Assembly: GCA_902729315.2 (NCBI GenBank)
Contig: LR746264.1
Coordinates: 312,501 to 376,500 of the forward strand
Direction of reading: 5' to 3'
Length of the DNA: 64,000 nt
DNA from: Spirodela intermedia
Lineage: Eukaryota; Streptophyta; Magnoliopsida; Alismatales; Araceae
Notes under the pieces: generated by a model
Told to the model about the DNA's origin: nothing
What the model saw: only the letters and a program-made list of their open reading frames with translations
Databases searched by the model: none
Program-made: the position numbers and the translations under genes
Part shown: one piece after another, positions 1-11,161 of the stretch
Layout of the letters: every line of letters begins with the position of its first letter
Numbering within the stretch: the stretch's first letter is position 1

Positions 1-2229
1 ACACGCACACATAGGCACATGTGTACCTACGGATCCACATTTTACTTTAGGAAAATGGGTTTTATGAATAAATCGAGCTTAGGCTCTCCACAAATTTTGA
101 GGTCCATGGTACCCACCCTTAATTAGTACATGCTATCTATGTACTTAGAATTATATGAGGCTTATAATAGTGGAGTGATATTTTTCGAGTCAACCATGTG
201 GTTTGGCTTCTCATAAAAGATTGATCAAGAATTAAGTGTTTGGCTCATTACATACGAGGACTTGTAATCACTACTAAGAGTATGTGGTGTGAGACAAGAC
301 AAGAAATGTGAAATAGTAATATTAAAGAAGCAAGACGTCATGCTAATCAAAAACCAATTAGACACAAGTAAAGTGGTCCATATCTTTTGATCATGTAAGG
401 TGTGTTGAGTTCCCTTTCCAACAAGTTCATTAAAGAATTAATTTCATTTTGGGAAAAGAGTGTAGGACTGGGACTTTATGTTTTTATATCATGAACTATC
501 CTCTTCAAAGTTCAATTGGGCGTGATTGCAGTCCCAAAATACTTTACCATGATATTTTCCTTGCAGAGTTTTGTATAGTCATCTCTTTATTTCATTTTTC
601 CGTCCATGTAAATTATATTTAATCTCTTAGTTTTTTTTTTACTAATCATGAGAAGCAGTCTCAAGATATGATACAACTATTTGAATAAAACCATGTGCTT
701 TTGTCAAAGATAGTTTTACTCCCTTATTTGTTAAAGGAAAACTTAATTTCTTAATGAATATATAATATAATATATTGCTCATGAGTTAACTTTGCACCAT
801 TGTGCCTTTAATATTGAAATTTTGGTCAAAAGAAAAATGGTTTAATATAATGTACTCCTTGCATACAATTCAAATAGTGCAAACATCAAGAAAATGATAC
901 AAACCACATTCTTGATCTCCAAAACATAAATTTCCATCAAGTATAACTAGGACAGTCCGTTTCAAATAATATATATGTCATCAAAATTATCTAAATAATA
1001 TTACTAAATGCCAATCCTTTAATCTTTTAGACTACAGCTAATAATGTATTTTCAAATGGTACCTTCATGAAACAAGTAGACAATTTCCTTTAATTCATAA
1101 GAGGATTAATTTTATTCCTTAATTACGTCTATAATATAGAATCCACCCTTTTATAAACCTTTTAGATTCTTGCGATGTTGTCATAAGAAATTTTCTTTCC
1201 TAATTAATTATCCCAATTTCCATAATGAGGGACATTAATCCTCTATATTTAATGAGAAGTTGTCTTAATGTGACAATGAGGTAGCTGGGTTCCTTTGTTT
1301 ACATGAGAATAACTTGATACTTAACATAACATTATCGTGAATATAGAGTTCTTTGTCTAGTTCGAATAATTTGATATTTAATCCAACATTATTTTTTATA
1401 CAAAGTCCTTTGTCTAACATTTTCTTAATTTGATACAAATTTCATCTTATTATTGGCATTATATTTGCTAGATATGTGAGTATGATTGGTAGTCAACATT
1501 GTGACATGATTTAGCCTTATATGAGATCATAAAGATGGATGTATCCTCCACATACATTCTAATTTAGCAGTTTTCACCATATCTCCCATATTGTCATTCT
1601 TAATGGATGTTACTTTAACCTATGATTCTATGTAGTTTTATCATAATGTAACATTTAAAGTTTCCAAAGTCACTAAACTTGAGGCTAACTTTCATTTATA
1701 TATTTTGACGACATGCGTTAATGATTTCATTGCCTTCCACCCTTGAAGCAATATCGAATTAGATGTAACATAGCTTTATGAAGGTACATTTCAATAGTTA
1801 TCTCCGAAGTAACTCGTACCAGTATCATCACACAAATTCTCTTTTTGTAAAATTTCCATTACGGTTATTATAATTTCGTAATTCAAATTTGAGTCGCTAT
1901 CTGTAATATATATCTTACTTGCATCTCCCCTTAGTAATTAATGCATGCATAGAAAGTAAGTTTTCTGTGCAAATTATCAAACAAATTGTTAAATGACTCT
2001 ATACATGCACATATATCAAAAAAAATAAATGAAAATAATTTGAAAAAAAGAGTTAAGAAGTATGACGACAAGTTGCTAGTCCATGGAAAGGGAATCGCCT
2101 CATGACTGAGGTCGTCCAACACCATCTCACATCCACCTGTGCAATGAGCTCTCGGATGCGAAATGATATCTAGAGGCCACTGTTTAGGCGGTGGTCAGTA
2201 CCTCAGCGAACTTTGTTGCCGCCAGTGTC
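1..2229. other. AT-rich gene-free stretch
   Basis: I see no gene here on either strand. The sequence is strongly AT-rich with short poly-A/T runs and many stop codons in all frames. Its composition resembles the decayed retroelement island at 22-31 kb, but I could not recognise any retroelement protein motif. Confidence 0.6.
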
Positions 2230-2750
2230 ATGCTATGGATGGAGATGAAGAGGGAACAACCTTTCCCACCATCCACGGCTCCACTTAGTGAGTGGGCACA
2301 ATGGTAGATGGAGAAAGACACGGAGAGGAACGAATCGGAGGGGAAAGCGGAAGGCGGAAAGCCACCATCTCCTGACCAACTGGTGGGCACCATCGTAGCA
2401 GATTGAGAGAAAGAGAGAGAGAGAGAGAGAGAGGGGTGAGGGGAAAGAATATACAGAATATTGCCGGCTCCTTCCCCATGGTCGGCACCATGGCAGACGA
2501 GAGAGTGAGAGAGGAGGGGAAAGGGTAAAATAGAATGTCTCCATCTCTTTCCCAACTTGATGCGAACCACAATGGATGAAGAAGAGGGAGATGAGGAGAG
2601 TCGATGGAAAGGAAAATGAGGGGAAAGGAGAAGGACAAATGCTGCTATCTCCTGCCCCACTCGATGGCACCACACTTGGTAGGGAGAGGGGGAGTGCTTG
2701 AGAAACAGAAAGGAAGGCGAGGGGAAGTATAGAATGCATCCACCACTTGC
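2230..2750. repeat. Decayed purine-rich minisatellite
   Basis: A degenerate tandem array. A core like 'ccatctcctgnccnacttgn' followed by 'ggcaccat' recurs near 2360, 2466, 2540 and 2646, with a weaker start near 2250. Each core is followed by a GA-rich, GGGGAAAG-containing stretch, so the period varies from about 75 to 107 bases. The purine bias leaves long open frames on the minus strand (up to 168 codons), rich in Ser, Pro and Leu, that look like composition artefacts. A (GA)n tract lies inside at about 2405-2432. Confidence 0.6.
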
Positions 2751-3590
2751 CCCCTTAGTATTATAATTTTTGTAGAGAGAGAGAGAGAGAACAGGCTAGT
2801 ATTTTCTCAATATGGTCAAAAGTTTAACACCTCAATGGTGGCTAGCTTTGTTTTTTTCTGAAAAGGTTTGTTCGAGGAACTAATCATTATGATTAAGGTC
2901 GACAGTTCAAATTATTCATAAGGTGGTGAACACAACTAACGTTATTTTCAATTTAACATTGAGCGTGTCCTTCCGTTGCTCTTCTACTTAAGCAAAAGTA
3001 GAGACGATGCCGGCCCAGCCCGACTCCTTCCTCCCCTTCCCTTCCCCCCTCCTCCTCCTCCTCCTCTTATATTCTCATTTTAGCACCTCGTGACGCCATT
3101 ACATAAAATAATGGGTTGGTGTATAGAGTACACAGATATATATGTGAATAAATATTTCATGATCATTTAGAAAAAAAATGAGGGCCTTTGACTCTTTCAG
3201 GACATTGATATCTATTTAAGGCGGAGCTTCAAACCTAATGGCGAATTTGGCCATCGAATTGCTGATCTTACATGATCAACGTGGATTAGGCACTTTAATC
3301 CATGGCATTGCGTCTTTCATAGTGAGCTTTAGCCAGATAGGCTGAATTGTCCGATTATGATCATAATTTATTTTTGAACAATCCCAGTCCTACAGATTCT
3401 GTGGGCATATGTTTTCTTGCAAACCATTCAATTGAGAACATAAGATAAGCTAGTGTGAGATGGGTTCCTCCGGGGGGCTTTCAGGGAGCAGGATCTCAGA
3501 CTTGAGGCTTCAGAGACACAGAGGGTAGGACAAGATGGTCTTTTCTCAGAAGTGCTTATCCCGTTCATGGAAATTCCATCCAGGTCTGTA
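2751..3590. other. Gene-free stretch
   Basis: No gene is visible. A short (GA)n tract lies near 2775-2790 and a pyrimidine tract of repeated CCT near 3040-3066. The rest is AT-rich, unstructured sequence. Confidence 0.5.
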
Positions 3591-3597
3591 AAAATCT

Positions 3598-3640
3598 TTG
3601 GTTAGGGTTTCTCTATAAATTCTCGAGTCCAGGTCTGCGG
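3598..3640 (+). promoter_or_regulatory. Telo-box plus TATA-like promoter element
   Basis: A telo-box-type motif (GGTTAGGGTTT, the reverse of AAACCCTAACC) is followed directly by CTCTATAAAT at 3611-3620. This pairing is typical of plant promoters for translation-related genes and snoRNA clusters. More AAACCCTAA-like motifs lie downstream near 3832. No long open frame follows on this strand, so what it drives is unknown. Confidence 0.4.
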
Positions 3641-4400
3641 GACTAGCCTTTTCGGCCGCCGCCCCTTGTTGTTTTGCAGTCGTTCCTGCTGTCTGAGCGC
3701 ACGGTGAGGTTTCGATCTCGATGACGATTCATCTTGTCGCACCCTGACTTGTTCTTTCGCCTTCCCCTACCCCATCTTCGGTACATTTCATTCCAGGGTG
3801 TTTGTGCTTCCTTGTGGGGGGGTGGAATCTAAACCCTAACCCGGCCAGCGCCATAGATGGGCTCGCCGAGGTCTGACGGCCTCCCCCTTCACAGCAATGC
3901 TCGAGGCGTTTCTAAGCCCTGACGCGACATTCGGACGGCGTTGGGGTCATGCGCGCTTCCACATTAGGTTTCCGCCCCCGGAAGATCCACCGGGCTTTCA
4001 TCTTCATTCATTAAAGATTTTACTCTTCGCCGGTCTTCTGGTTTTCTGCGTTCGTGTGGGGGAGGTGGGACACAGATGATCGGCGCGCAGTTGGGTTCTT
4101 CAGCCGATGCAGCCCCGTGTTTGCGCTGCCGCCGTCCCCCCTCCTCGCCTGACATTGGCGCAGGTGGCGCGTTGAAACCCTGACACGAAATAGTTACTCT
4201 TAGTGTCTGGGTCATTTCCGCCTCCACATTTCCTTGTTCCGTGCGAGGTTTTCTGGTTTCCTCTGCTTTCCCTCTCGATCAGATGGCTACCGACCTGAGA
4301 AAGTCTTCTCCTCCTGTATTAAAACTCTCCACTCAAATGAATGAGAGAGAGAGAGAGAGAGCGATGAAAGGGGGGCTGACTTCGGGCAAAGCGCCAAAAA
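3641..4400 (+). other. Leader-like region with partial internal duplication, no clear gene
   Basis: GC-rich sequence downstream of the telo-box/TATA motif. Two blocks resemble each other at about 255-base spacing: 3915-4060 and 4171-4275 share 'ccctgacncga', 'gggtcat', 'tccacatt' and 'ttctggttt'. Splice-like signals are present, such as a pyrimidine tract ending in GCAG near 3680 with GTGAGG about 24 bases on, and CAG before an ATG at 4284. The ATG opens only about 43 codons that run into a (GA)n tract. It may be a non-coding transcript or the remnant of a gene whose body was lost. Confidence 0.3.
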
Positions 4401-4952
4401 ATATGTAATTGGGCTTACACTTACAGTTGCTGGGGCAGGGCCCGCGGGCCACAATCTGGTCTACCTTTCTATTGAGGCGAGACGACTCAAAAACCGGCCC
4501 ATCTTTTAATTACTGGGCCGACGAAAGCCCACTCGTTTTCTCTATACATTAAAACCCACGTAAGCTTAGCATACCCGGGGCCCATTTGTTTCCACTTCTG
4601 GGCATTAAAGAGACACCCACGGGTAGAAATGACAAAAACACGCCCATTATTCTCTGGGCCGGACCAGAACAAACATTTGAATAATCTTCTTACTTACCAA
4701 CACCCACCCCTGCGCCCTCCCTTTTCCCCCTCTCTCTCTCTCTCTTCTCGCTGTCTCTCAGGCTTCTCCGACCTTGCGTAGAAGAAGAGGGGCGGAGCGG
4801 GAAGACGTCGTCTTCTTCTTCTACGGGGTAAAAAGGAGGAAGAAGGGAGGTAAGGAGAACTGAGGGGGAGATTAATGGCTCGAAACTTCTTCTACGGGGA
4901 AGTTCTCCTGGTGAACGAAGAACCTACAGACCGCCGGCAATGGAGGTGGAAT

Positions 4953-7035
4953 TTACAGGGGTGGACCAGCGAGAAGGAGGTCGTCGCAGAGGCAGCTGGG
5001 GCTCTCGCAGGTCATCTGCTGCGTCTCCGCCGGAGGGCTGTTGCCGGTGCTACCGGACATGGAGCAGAAGACGGCGGCCTTCTGCAGGACTCCGGTGGGG
5101 GACGACCCCAACCAGCCCTCCGCCATGAGATTCAGCACTGAAGAACCCGCCGCCGTCTTGATCCCATCTCCGGTCACTGGGTTGTTGCTGCTGGTCTTGT
5201 TGAGGGCCTCTCCCAGAGGCCCCCCCATCGAGGGCTCCCAGGAGACGGGAATCCAGCTCCCTGCCATCGGCGGCCTCTGGTGAGCTTCGTTTGGGGCTTG
5301 GGCTCCGCCAATGGCGAGGCTCATGTAGACGGGGTGGTGGTCGGCTTCCCTGGAGAGCCTCAGTGGGCAGAGAGTGGTCGTTCCGTCTCTCGCGGTGGGG
5401 GAGTTGCAGGACGGCGGCGCCGCCTCCTCCTCCGGCCAGGCCAGCGACGGCGGCCGGAAGGGCTCCTCCTTGGGCTGCTGCCAGTCGTCGAAGAAATGGC
5501 GCAGGGGATGATCCTCCTGGGGTTCCTCTCCGCTCCTCATCTCCATGAACGAGCTCCTCGGAGGGCCGAGAAGGTTCTCCGAGGAGATCCCTCCGAATTC
5601 ATGGAACAGGCTCCTTTGTTGATCAGGGAGGGTGGACGAGGCCTCCTTCTTAAGTTTCTGCCTCGTCGGAGAACACGATAGCTGGTCGCTCAGATGCTCG
5701 GCAGCCATGGCAAATCTGCACCCAGATATTATTTATATAAATCTCAAGTCTGCTCGACCCTGGGGTTTCCGAGGCTTTTCTCACCTGTTCTTCTGCGGCT
5801 GCTGCTGCTGCGGCGGCGCGATCCCCAGGCCGGCGGAGGACCCAATGCCGGATACGGCCAGGGTTGACGGCGGCGGCGGAGGGGCGGCGGCCTTGGCGGG
5901 GGGGTGGCCGGAGTGGGCTTCCACAGGCTTTCTTGAACGATGGCGGCCGCGGTTCATGTGGCGCTCGCAGTACTTCTGATCGACGACGGCGTCTCTGGAG
6001 CACCGCCACTTCTTCCCGTCGGTCCTCCGGCACCTCCCCGGCTCTGGATCGGCGGTCCCGGTGAAGCCCGCGTGGAAGGCTCCCCACCCCACTGTGAGGA
6101 TCCATCCAGAGGGAGGATCAGAAAGAGGAGGAATGGAGGAACAAGTCTGATCTGATCTGATCTGATCTGATCATCTCACCGGAATTGGTGGTTCTCATGG
6201 TGGTAGCAGCGGCGGCGGCGGCGGCGGCGTAGGAGGAGAAGCCCGAGGAGTTGAGGCTGCTCTTCCTGATGGGAACGAGCAGGTTGGCGGGGACGGGCAT
6301 GTTGGCGTCGAGGTACTTGTAGATCAGCGCCTGGTGCTCGAGCTCCAGCCATTGGGACGGGGTGAAGGGCCCGCTGACACCTGCCAAAACCCCATGCATC
6401 ATCTTCTTCTTCTTCTTCATCTCCGATCCGCCATCGCTCAAACGAAACCCTAGCAGGCGACCGGGGGTGTGTGTGTGGGGTGCGGGAAGGGGGGGGGGGG
6501 GAGAGAGAAAACCAGGAGGACCATCTGGAAAAGGCAAAATGCGGGGGAAAAGACGTGACGAGGACGAGGATCCGAGCACGCCATGAACAGACCAGGATGA
6601 GGAGAATGACGACGATCTCATTGAAAACCGAAAGTCTAACCGCATTTACTCGCCGGAAAGCGAGAGGGAGAGAAGAAATTCACGGCCCGGAGGAGATTCT
6701 CCCCCTTTCTTACCTGCTGCATTCCGCCCGTGGGACGACGGCGGAGAGAAGAGGGGTGACGCAGAGGACTGGTGGTGGTAGTAGGGCGAACCCCCGCCAT
6801 TGGGGGAGGAGAAGTTGATCATCATCATCTGCTGCTGCTTCCCGTCGGAGAAGAGAGAAGAAGAAGAAGACGAAGAAGAAGAAGAGAAGCCCTTCCCCCG
6901 CTGCGGCGCCGCCGGAAAGTGCCTGGTGTGGAAACCAGATCCCAAGAAGCCCACCTTCTGCCTGGTCGACTCCCCCTGCGAGGACGAACCTCCAAGGCCT
7001 CCTCCTTCTATGCCCACCACCCCACCGTAGTCCAT
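4953..7035 (-). CDS. Growth-regulating factor (GRF) transcription factor
   Basis: Four coding exons read on the minus strand: 7035-6714, 6380-6180, 6091-5785 and 5715-4953, giving 530 residues in frame with GT/AG junctions. The QLQ domain (about 113-147, [20 protein letters not shown]) binds GIF co-activators. The WRC domain (about 189-231) has the C3H zinc ligands Cys195, Cys205, Cys216 and His219 and the basic nuclear-localisation run around [11 protein letters not shown]. The C-terminal region carries GRF-type motifs ([20 protein letters not shown]). The N terminus has a 10-Ser run and Met/Gln runs. The chosen Met is the first after an in-frame upstream stop. GRFs promote cell proliferation in young organs, and a miR396 site lies in exon 3. 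It is divergent from the DUF3054 gene, about 3 kb away. The exact GRF paralogue is not assigned. Confidence 0.95.
5919..5939 (-). promoter_or_regulatory. miR396 target site in GRF exon 3
   Basis: The minus-strand sequence CGTTCAAGAAAGCCTGTGGA lies at the end of the WRC coding region and encodes the conserved RSRKPVE stretch. It matches the known miR396 complementary site of plant GRF genes, including the usual extra-base bulge. miR396 cleavage restricts GRF activity in older tissue. Confidence 0.9.
6146..6172. repeat. (TCTGA)5 repeat in GRF intron 2
   Basis: Five tandem copies of a pentanucleotide end six bases from the exon 2 splice donor (gt at 6179-6178 on the minus strand). Confidence 0.9.
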
Positions 7036-8272
7036 CCCCTCCTCCTCCTCAGAGAACCACCTCCCCGAAGGCTACTGGCGGCGGAGCAAGCAGCAAGGCT
7101 GGCGGCGGCGGCGGCGGGGGCGGCGGCGACCATGGTTCATGATAGGAGGTGGCGGAGGAGGGCTGTCAGGCCGATGGGCATTGGGGGCAACATTTTAACG
7201 AGGCCCTAGCTCTTCTCGAGGAAACCAGCCTGGTTTTGTTTTGTAGGGAGGACGACCCGGCGATCCATCCGTCCATGGAAATGGACGGCCTTTAGAGAGA
7301 GAAACCCAGGCACTGTAATAAAATACCCCCCCTCCCCCCTCCTCTGAGATCCCAACAACAAAATATCTCTCTCTCTCTCTCTCTCTCTCTCAGCTGGGGT
7401 CGTCTCTTCAGACCGGAGGGTGGTAGCGGCTGCGCGTGGGGAAGAAACCCCCTATAATTTCGAAATTACTGCCGTCATCCACCTCACTGCAGACTGGACT
7501 GCGTCAACGGCTGGGGGCCTTCAAGCCGCGAATGATTGGCCTCGACCGTCACGCGCCGGCTCCTGGGCAGATTCGTCCGTCTGTGTTTATGCGAGGGCCT
7601 TCCCGTAAATAACCAAATTTTATTTCATTTTATTTAATATTCTCGGAGGGAGCGGCTGGGGGCGAGCCGCGTCGTGCCGACACGTGACGCATCCCCGCTG
7701 CCGGCTACCTACCCTCCAACATGTGGACGGACGCCTTGAACGGGGCCGGCCCACGGGTCGGGCCTGCCGACGACTCCACAGATAAAATGCGCTTCACCGG
7801 GCCGGACAAAGATTCGGGCCAGCGGAGTCTGGCCCGGCCCATTGAGGACTCGCTCCTTCCCACCCAACATATGGGAAGGAAGGGGACGTCGAGGCTACTA
7901 GAAAGCGTGGTCCCCACTTTGGTGGCGGGGGGCGCGGGGGCTCGTTGTCGTATTAGGAAAGTGGCCTTATAATGGAACGCGCCAAGTACGTGGGCCCCGC
8001 AGTTGCTTCCCACGTGGAGACCCTGTCTTATACTAATCCACTTGGTCGGGACAAGCGGGGGGGGGTCGTCCTCTACGTGTGAGATTTATTCTGGCCCGAA
8101 AGAAGCCCAATAAAAAACCCGTAGCCGGGGTCCAAGTCACAAATATGGCCCGGGCCGGGCTCGCCGGCCCTCCGAGTTCGCCATCGACTTGCTTTCTAAT
8201 GTTTGTTCGAGTGGGATCCTCAGACATATCTTCCTCACTTTATTCAATGCCCATGTATCGTTTTGTCCCTAA

Positions 8273-8355
<83 letters not shown>

Positions 8356-10122
8356 TCTCTATCGTAGCTTCATGATTGGCGGTTTCGTTCCCGAAGGTAA
8401 GTAGAGAACCCGCGCCCGTCTCACTTTTACGGCGCGTCGGCGGCGGTGACTGGTCCACGGGGCCCATTTACTCTCTCTCCCCCGGCTTCACTCCCTTTGT
8501 GCCCTCTCTCACACGGTAGAGAGGGAGGGGGGGGAGAGAGAGAGAGAGAGGGGAGAGGATGGGGTTGGGGAGCATGTGCTGGAGGAGGGTAGAGAGAGAA
8601 AGGTGGGGCTGGGGGCATTGAATGGCCATGAAGGAGGAGCAGCTCGGCCATTAACCTTGGTGCGGCGGCGATGGCCTATCTGTCCTCCCACTGAGAATGT
8701 TGGAGAAAATACAAACACCCTCCCTATGGTCCCTCCGGAGAGACATGCTCCCAATTCTAGAGTGAGTGAGTGTGATTGTGTGTGTGAGAGAGAGAGAGAA
8801 GGAGAGATGGTGGGTGAGCATGGTAAAGGAGGTGGGACGTCTAGCTTTTATTGTGCGTAGCCGAAATTATTGTCCTCCCCGAGAGAGATAAAGAGATAGA
8901 GTTGGAGACCGTTTTTGAGAGAGAGAGAGAGGATAAAAGCGAGGGGAGGGGAGGTGGCCGCCAGCCCGAGCGGAATTGAATTCGGGCCGGACAAGTAGGT
9001 ATGCCGAGGTAAAAGGCCCGGGTAAAAATGGAGCCCGGCCCGCTCTGGTCTCATTCCTATGAGCTCTGGCCAACCCGGAGTGGGGGGATTTGTAGAGAGA
9101 GAAAGAGAGAGAGTGGGGGGGGGGGGGATATTACGTCGTATTTTTACTTCTGACTTGGTTTTCAAGCCCAGAGAACAGAATGAGGCCCGCCGTTGAACGC
9201 AGTAAAATCCAAGGCTCTTCTGACCCGCGGACAGCACTCATTCACAGCTGGAACTGCCGGGGCGGCGCTACTGCTCCTCCGCGAACGCCGGAGCTCGGCC
9301 AGCGCCGCTGTGCTCCGCCAGCGCCGGCGCTTCTTCTCGAGACGCCCAGTCCGGCGAGGGACTCGGCTCCTCCCTACGCCTCCTACAACGTCAACAAACG
9401 AGGTAAACACTTGAGTCTTTTGTGTTGGACTCGGGTCATTCCACGTAGTCAACTCCGCAAATTTTCAACCCTCTCTCTCTCTCTAAAAAGGAGGAAGAAG
9501 TTGCGGTCCTCGTGCCCGTGCCTTGGTCCCCCACCACGCCGCCGCCCTCTCTTTCTCTCTCTTCTCTCTCTCTCTCTCTCTACAGTAAATCGGCACGGCG
9601 ACTTTTAAACAGGGACGTAGCGGTCCAGCCATTGCGAAGGGCCCCTTCTTTTTATCTAGCCATGTAGGTGGGGGATCCCTCCGACAGCGACGGAGGGGGG
9701 GTGGGGCCCCACAAGCGCCACTCGTTTCCGGGCCGACCCGCCGCCCACGCGGTTGCGGTGTCGGGGAAATCGGAGGGCCCGGCTCGTTGCTTCCCCCGAT
9801 CCGGCACGCCTCTCACCCTGCCTGCCTGTCCCACTTCTCTGGGCCCCACCGTCCAGGATCGGACGAGCCGCTCTCCGATTCTCGGCCCCCGACTCGTCGG
9901 TGCAGAAAAAATATATTACATCTGGGCTTGGGCTTTGTGAAGTTGGACCATCACGCCCAATAAAAGCCATAATAGCAGGTAGCCTATTTGGGCCGAATGG
10001 GAGGGAGCGAAGCAACTTAGTAACGATGTTCCTGCCGGAACATCGTACACGGCGATAGCGTTCGATCTTATTAGAAAGATCCCCGAGGGGGCCGCTTAGC
10101 TTCCGCGCCACAATCCTGGGAG
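7036..10122. other. Divergent intergenic region between GRF and DUF3054
   Basis: No gene is supported. It holds the GRF leader, with a (CT)n tract at 7365-7391 that would be (GA)n in the transcript, a G-box CACGTG at 7681-7686, and several GGCCC-rich blocks. It also carries many GA/CT tracts, the largest at 8282-8352. Short GC-rich open frames (for example 9452-9162, minus) show no recognisable domain and look compositional. Confidence 0.6.
8282..8352. repeat. (CT)n microsatellite, about 70 bp
   Basis: The longest dinucleotide tract in the window, roughly 35 uninterrupted CT units directly after a run of C. It probably varies in length between individuals. Confidence 0.95.
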
Positions 10123-10955
10123 ATGATGTTGATGCTGAGCCAGGCGCCGGCCATCGGCGGCCTCTCCACGCGGCGGCGCTCGCCGACGGCGCTGCCCCCT
10201 CTTCCTCCCTTCTCGAAGACGAGAACTCCGCTCTTCTCCAAGTGCTGCCCGTTGCCGTCCTCCCGGCGGTGCCCGGATAGGAATCTGAGGCTCACTGTCA
10301 ATTCGTCGAGCGCCGCCGATGGGCCCGGGGAGACGGGCAACGCCGCCGCCGCCCGGCCGACGGCCTCCTCACCTCCGTCTTCCCGGCCGTTTCCCGGCGG
10401 CGGAGAGACCGTGTTTGTCGGGGAGAAGGGGGTGCCATTGGAGGGTGTGATCCAGTTCGATCGGCCGAGGACGGCCTCGCGCTTGGAGTCGTGGGGGTAA
10501 GTGAATGATCTTCTTCCCTCCGCGGCGGATTTTTACTCGGTTCGGAGTTCGAATTCTCTCGCCGCGAGTAACTGGGATGGATTGTGGTTCCTCGGTGGGG
10601 ATGATCCAGGCGGGTGGCTCTACTGGCGGGTGGGGATGTCCTGTTCCTGCTCGTCTTCTCCGCCATTGGAAGATTCAACCACGGACTCCCAGTTCTCGAC
10701 ATGGAAACGTTACGCACCGCCGACCCTTTTATTGCCGGTAGATTATCCTGGTTCTCAATTCCGTTCACCGGTGAAGTGGTTCCTGCCTCTTGGCTTTAGC
10801 TATTCAAGGTCTCTGGCAGGGTGGTTTCTCGGTGCCTACTTCCTCGGCGGATATGGGGATGATGGAAAGGGCGTGAATGATCGTCCTAAAGCTGTTCTTG
10901 CTGCTGCTAAGTCTTGGGCAGCCGGTATACCAGTGAGTAATTCTGAAAGCTCTCT

Positions 10956-10999
<44 letters not shown>

Positions 11000-11117
11000 C
11001 ACACACTTGATAAAAAAATAGATATGAATATGTTCACACTTGAACATCTAAAGCTGTTCTTGCTGGTGCCAAGTCTTGGGCAGCCGGTATACCAGTGAGT
11101 AATTCTGAAAGGTCTCT

Positions 11118-11161
<44 letters not shown>

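Noticed and set aside
2184-2739. Three overlapping minus-strand frames up to 168 codons
   Set aside because: Explained by a degenerate purine-rich tandem repeat; no start context, domain or splice pattern.
4075-4155. C/D-box snoRNA candidate (ATGATC ... CTGA)
   Set aside because: The C box has a mismatch, no terminal stem is visible and no C'/D' boxes were found.
4875-7209. Several plus-strand open frames (for example 5280-5681 and 6772-7209)
   Set aside because: They lie opposite the GRF exons and exist because of high GC content; the minus-strand protein has recognisable domains and splice sites.
8282-8352. CRISPR-like or other structured array
   Set aside because: A plain dinucleotide microsatellite; no spaced repeats, and the genome is a plant nuclear one.
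9162-9452. 96-codon minus-strand frame rich in Arg and Ala
   Set aside because: GC-rich composition only; no homology I recognise and no gene-like flanks.
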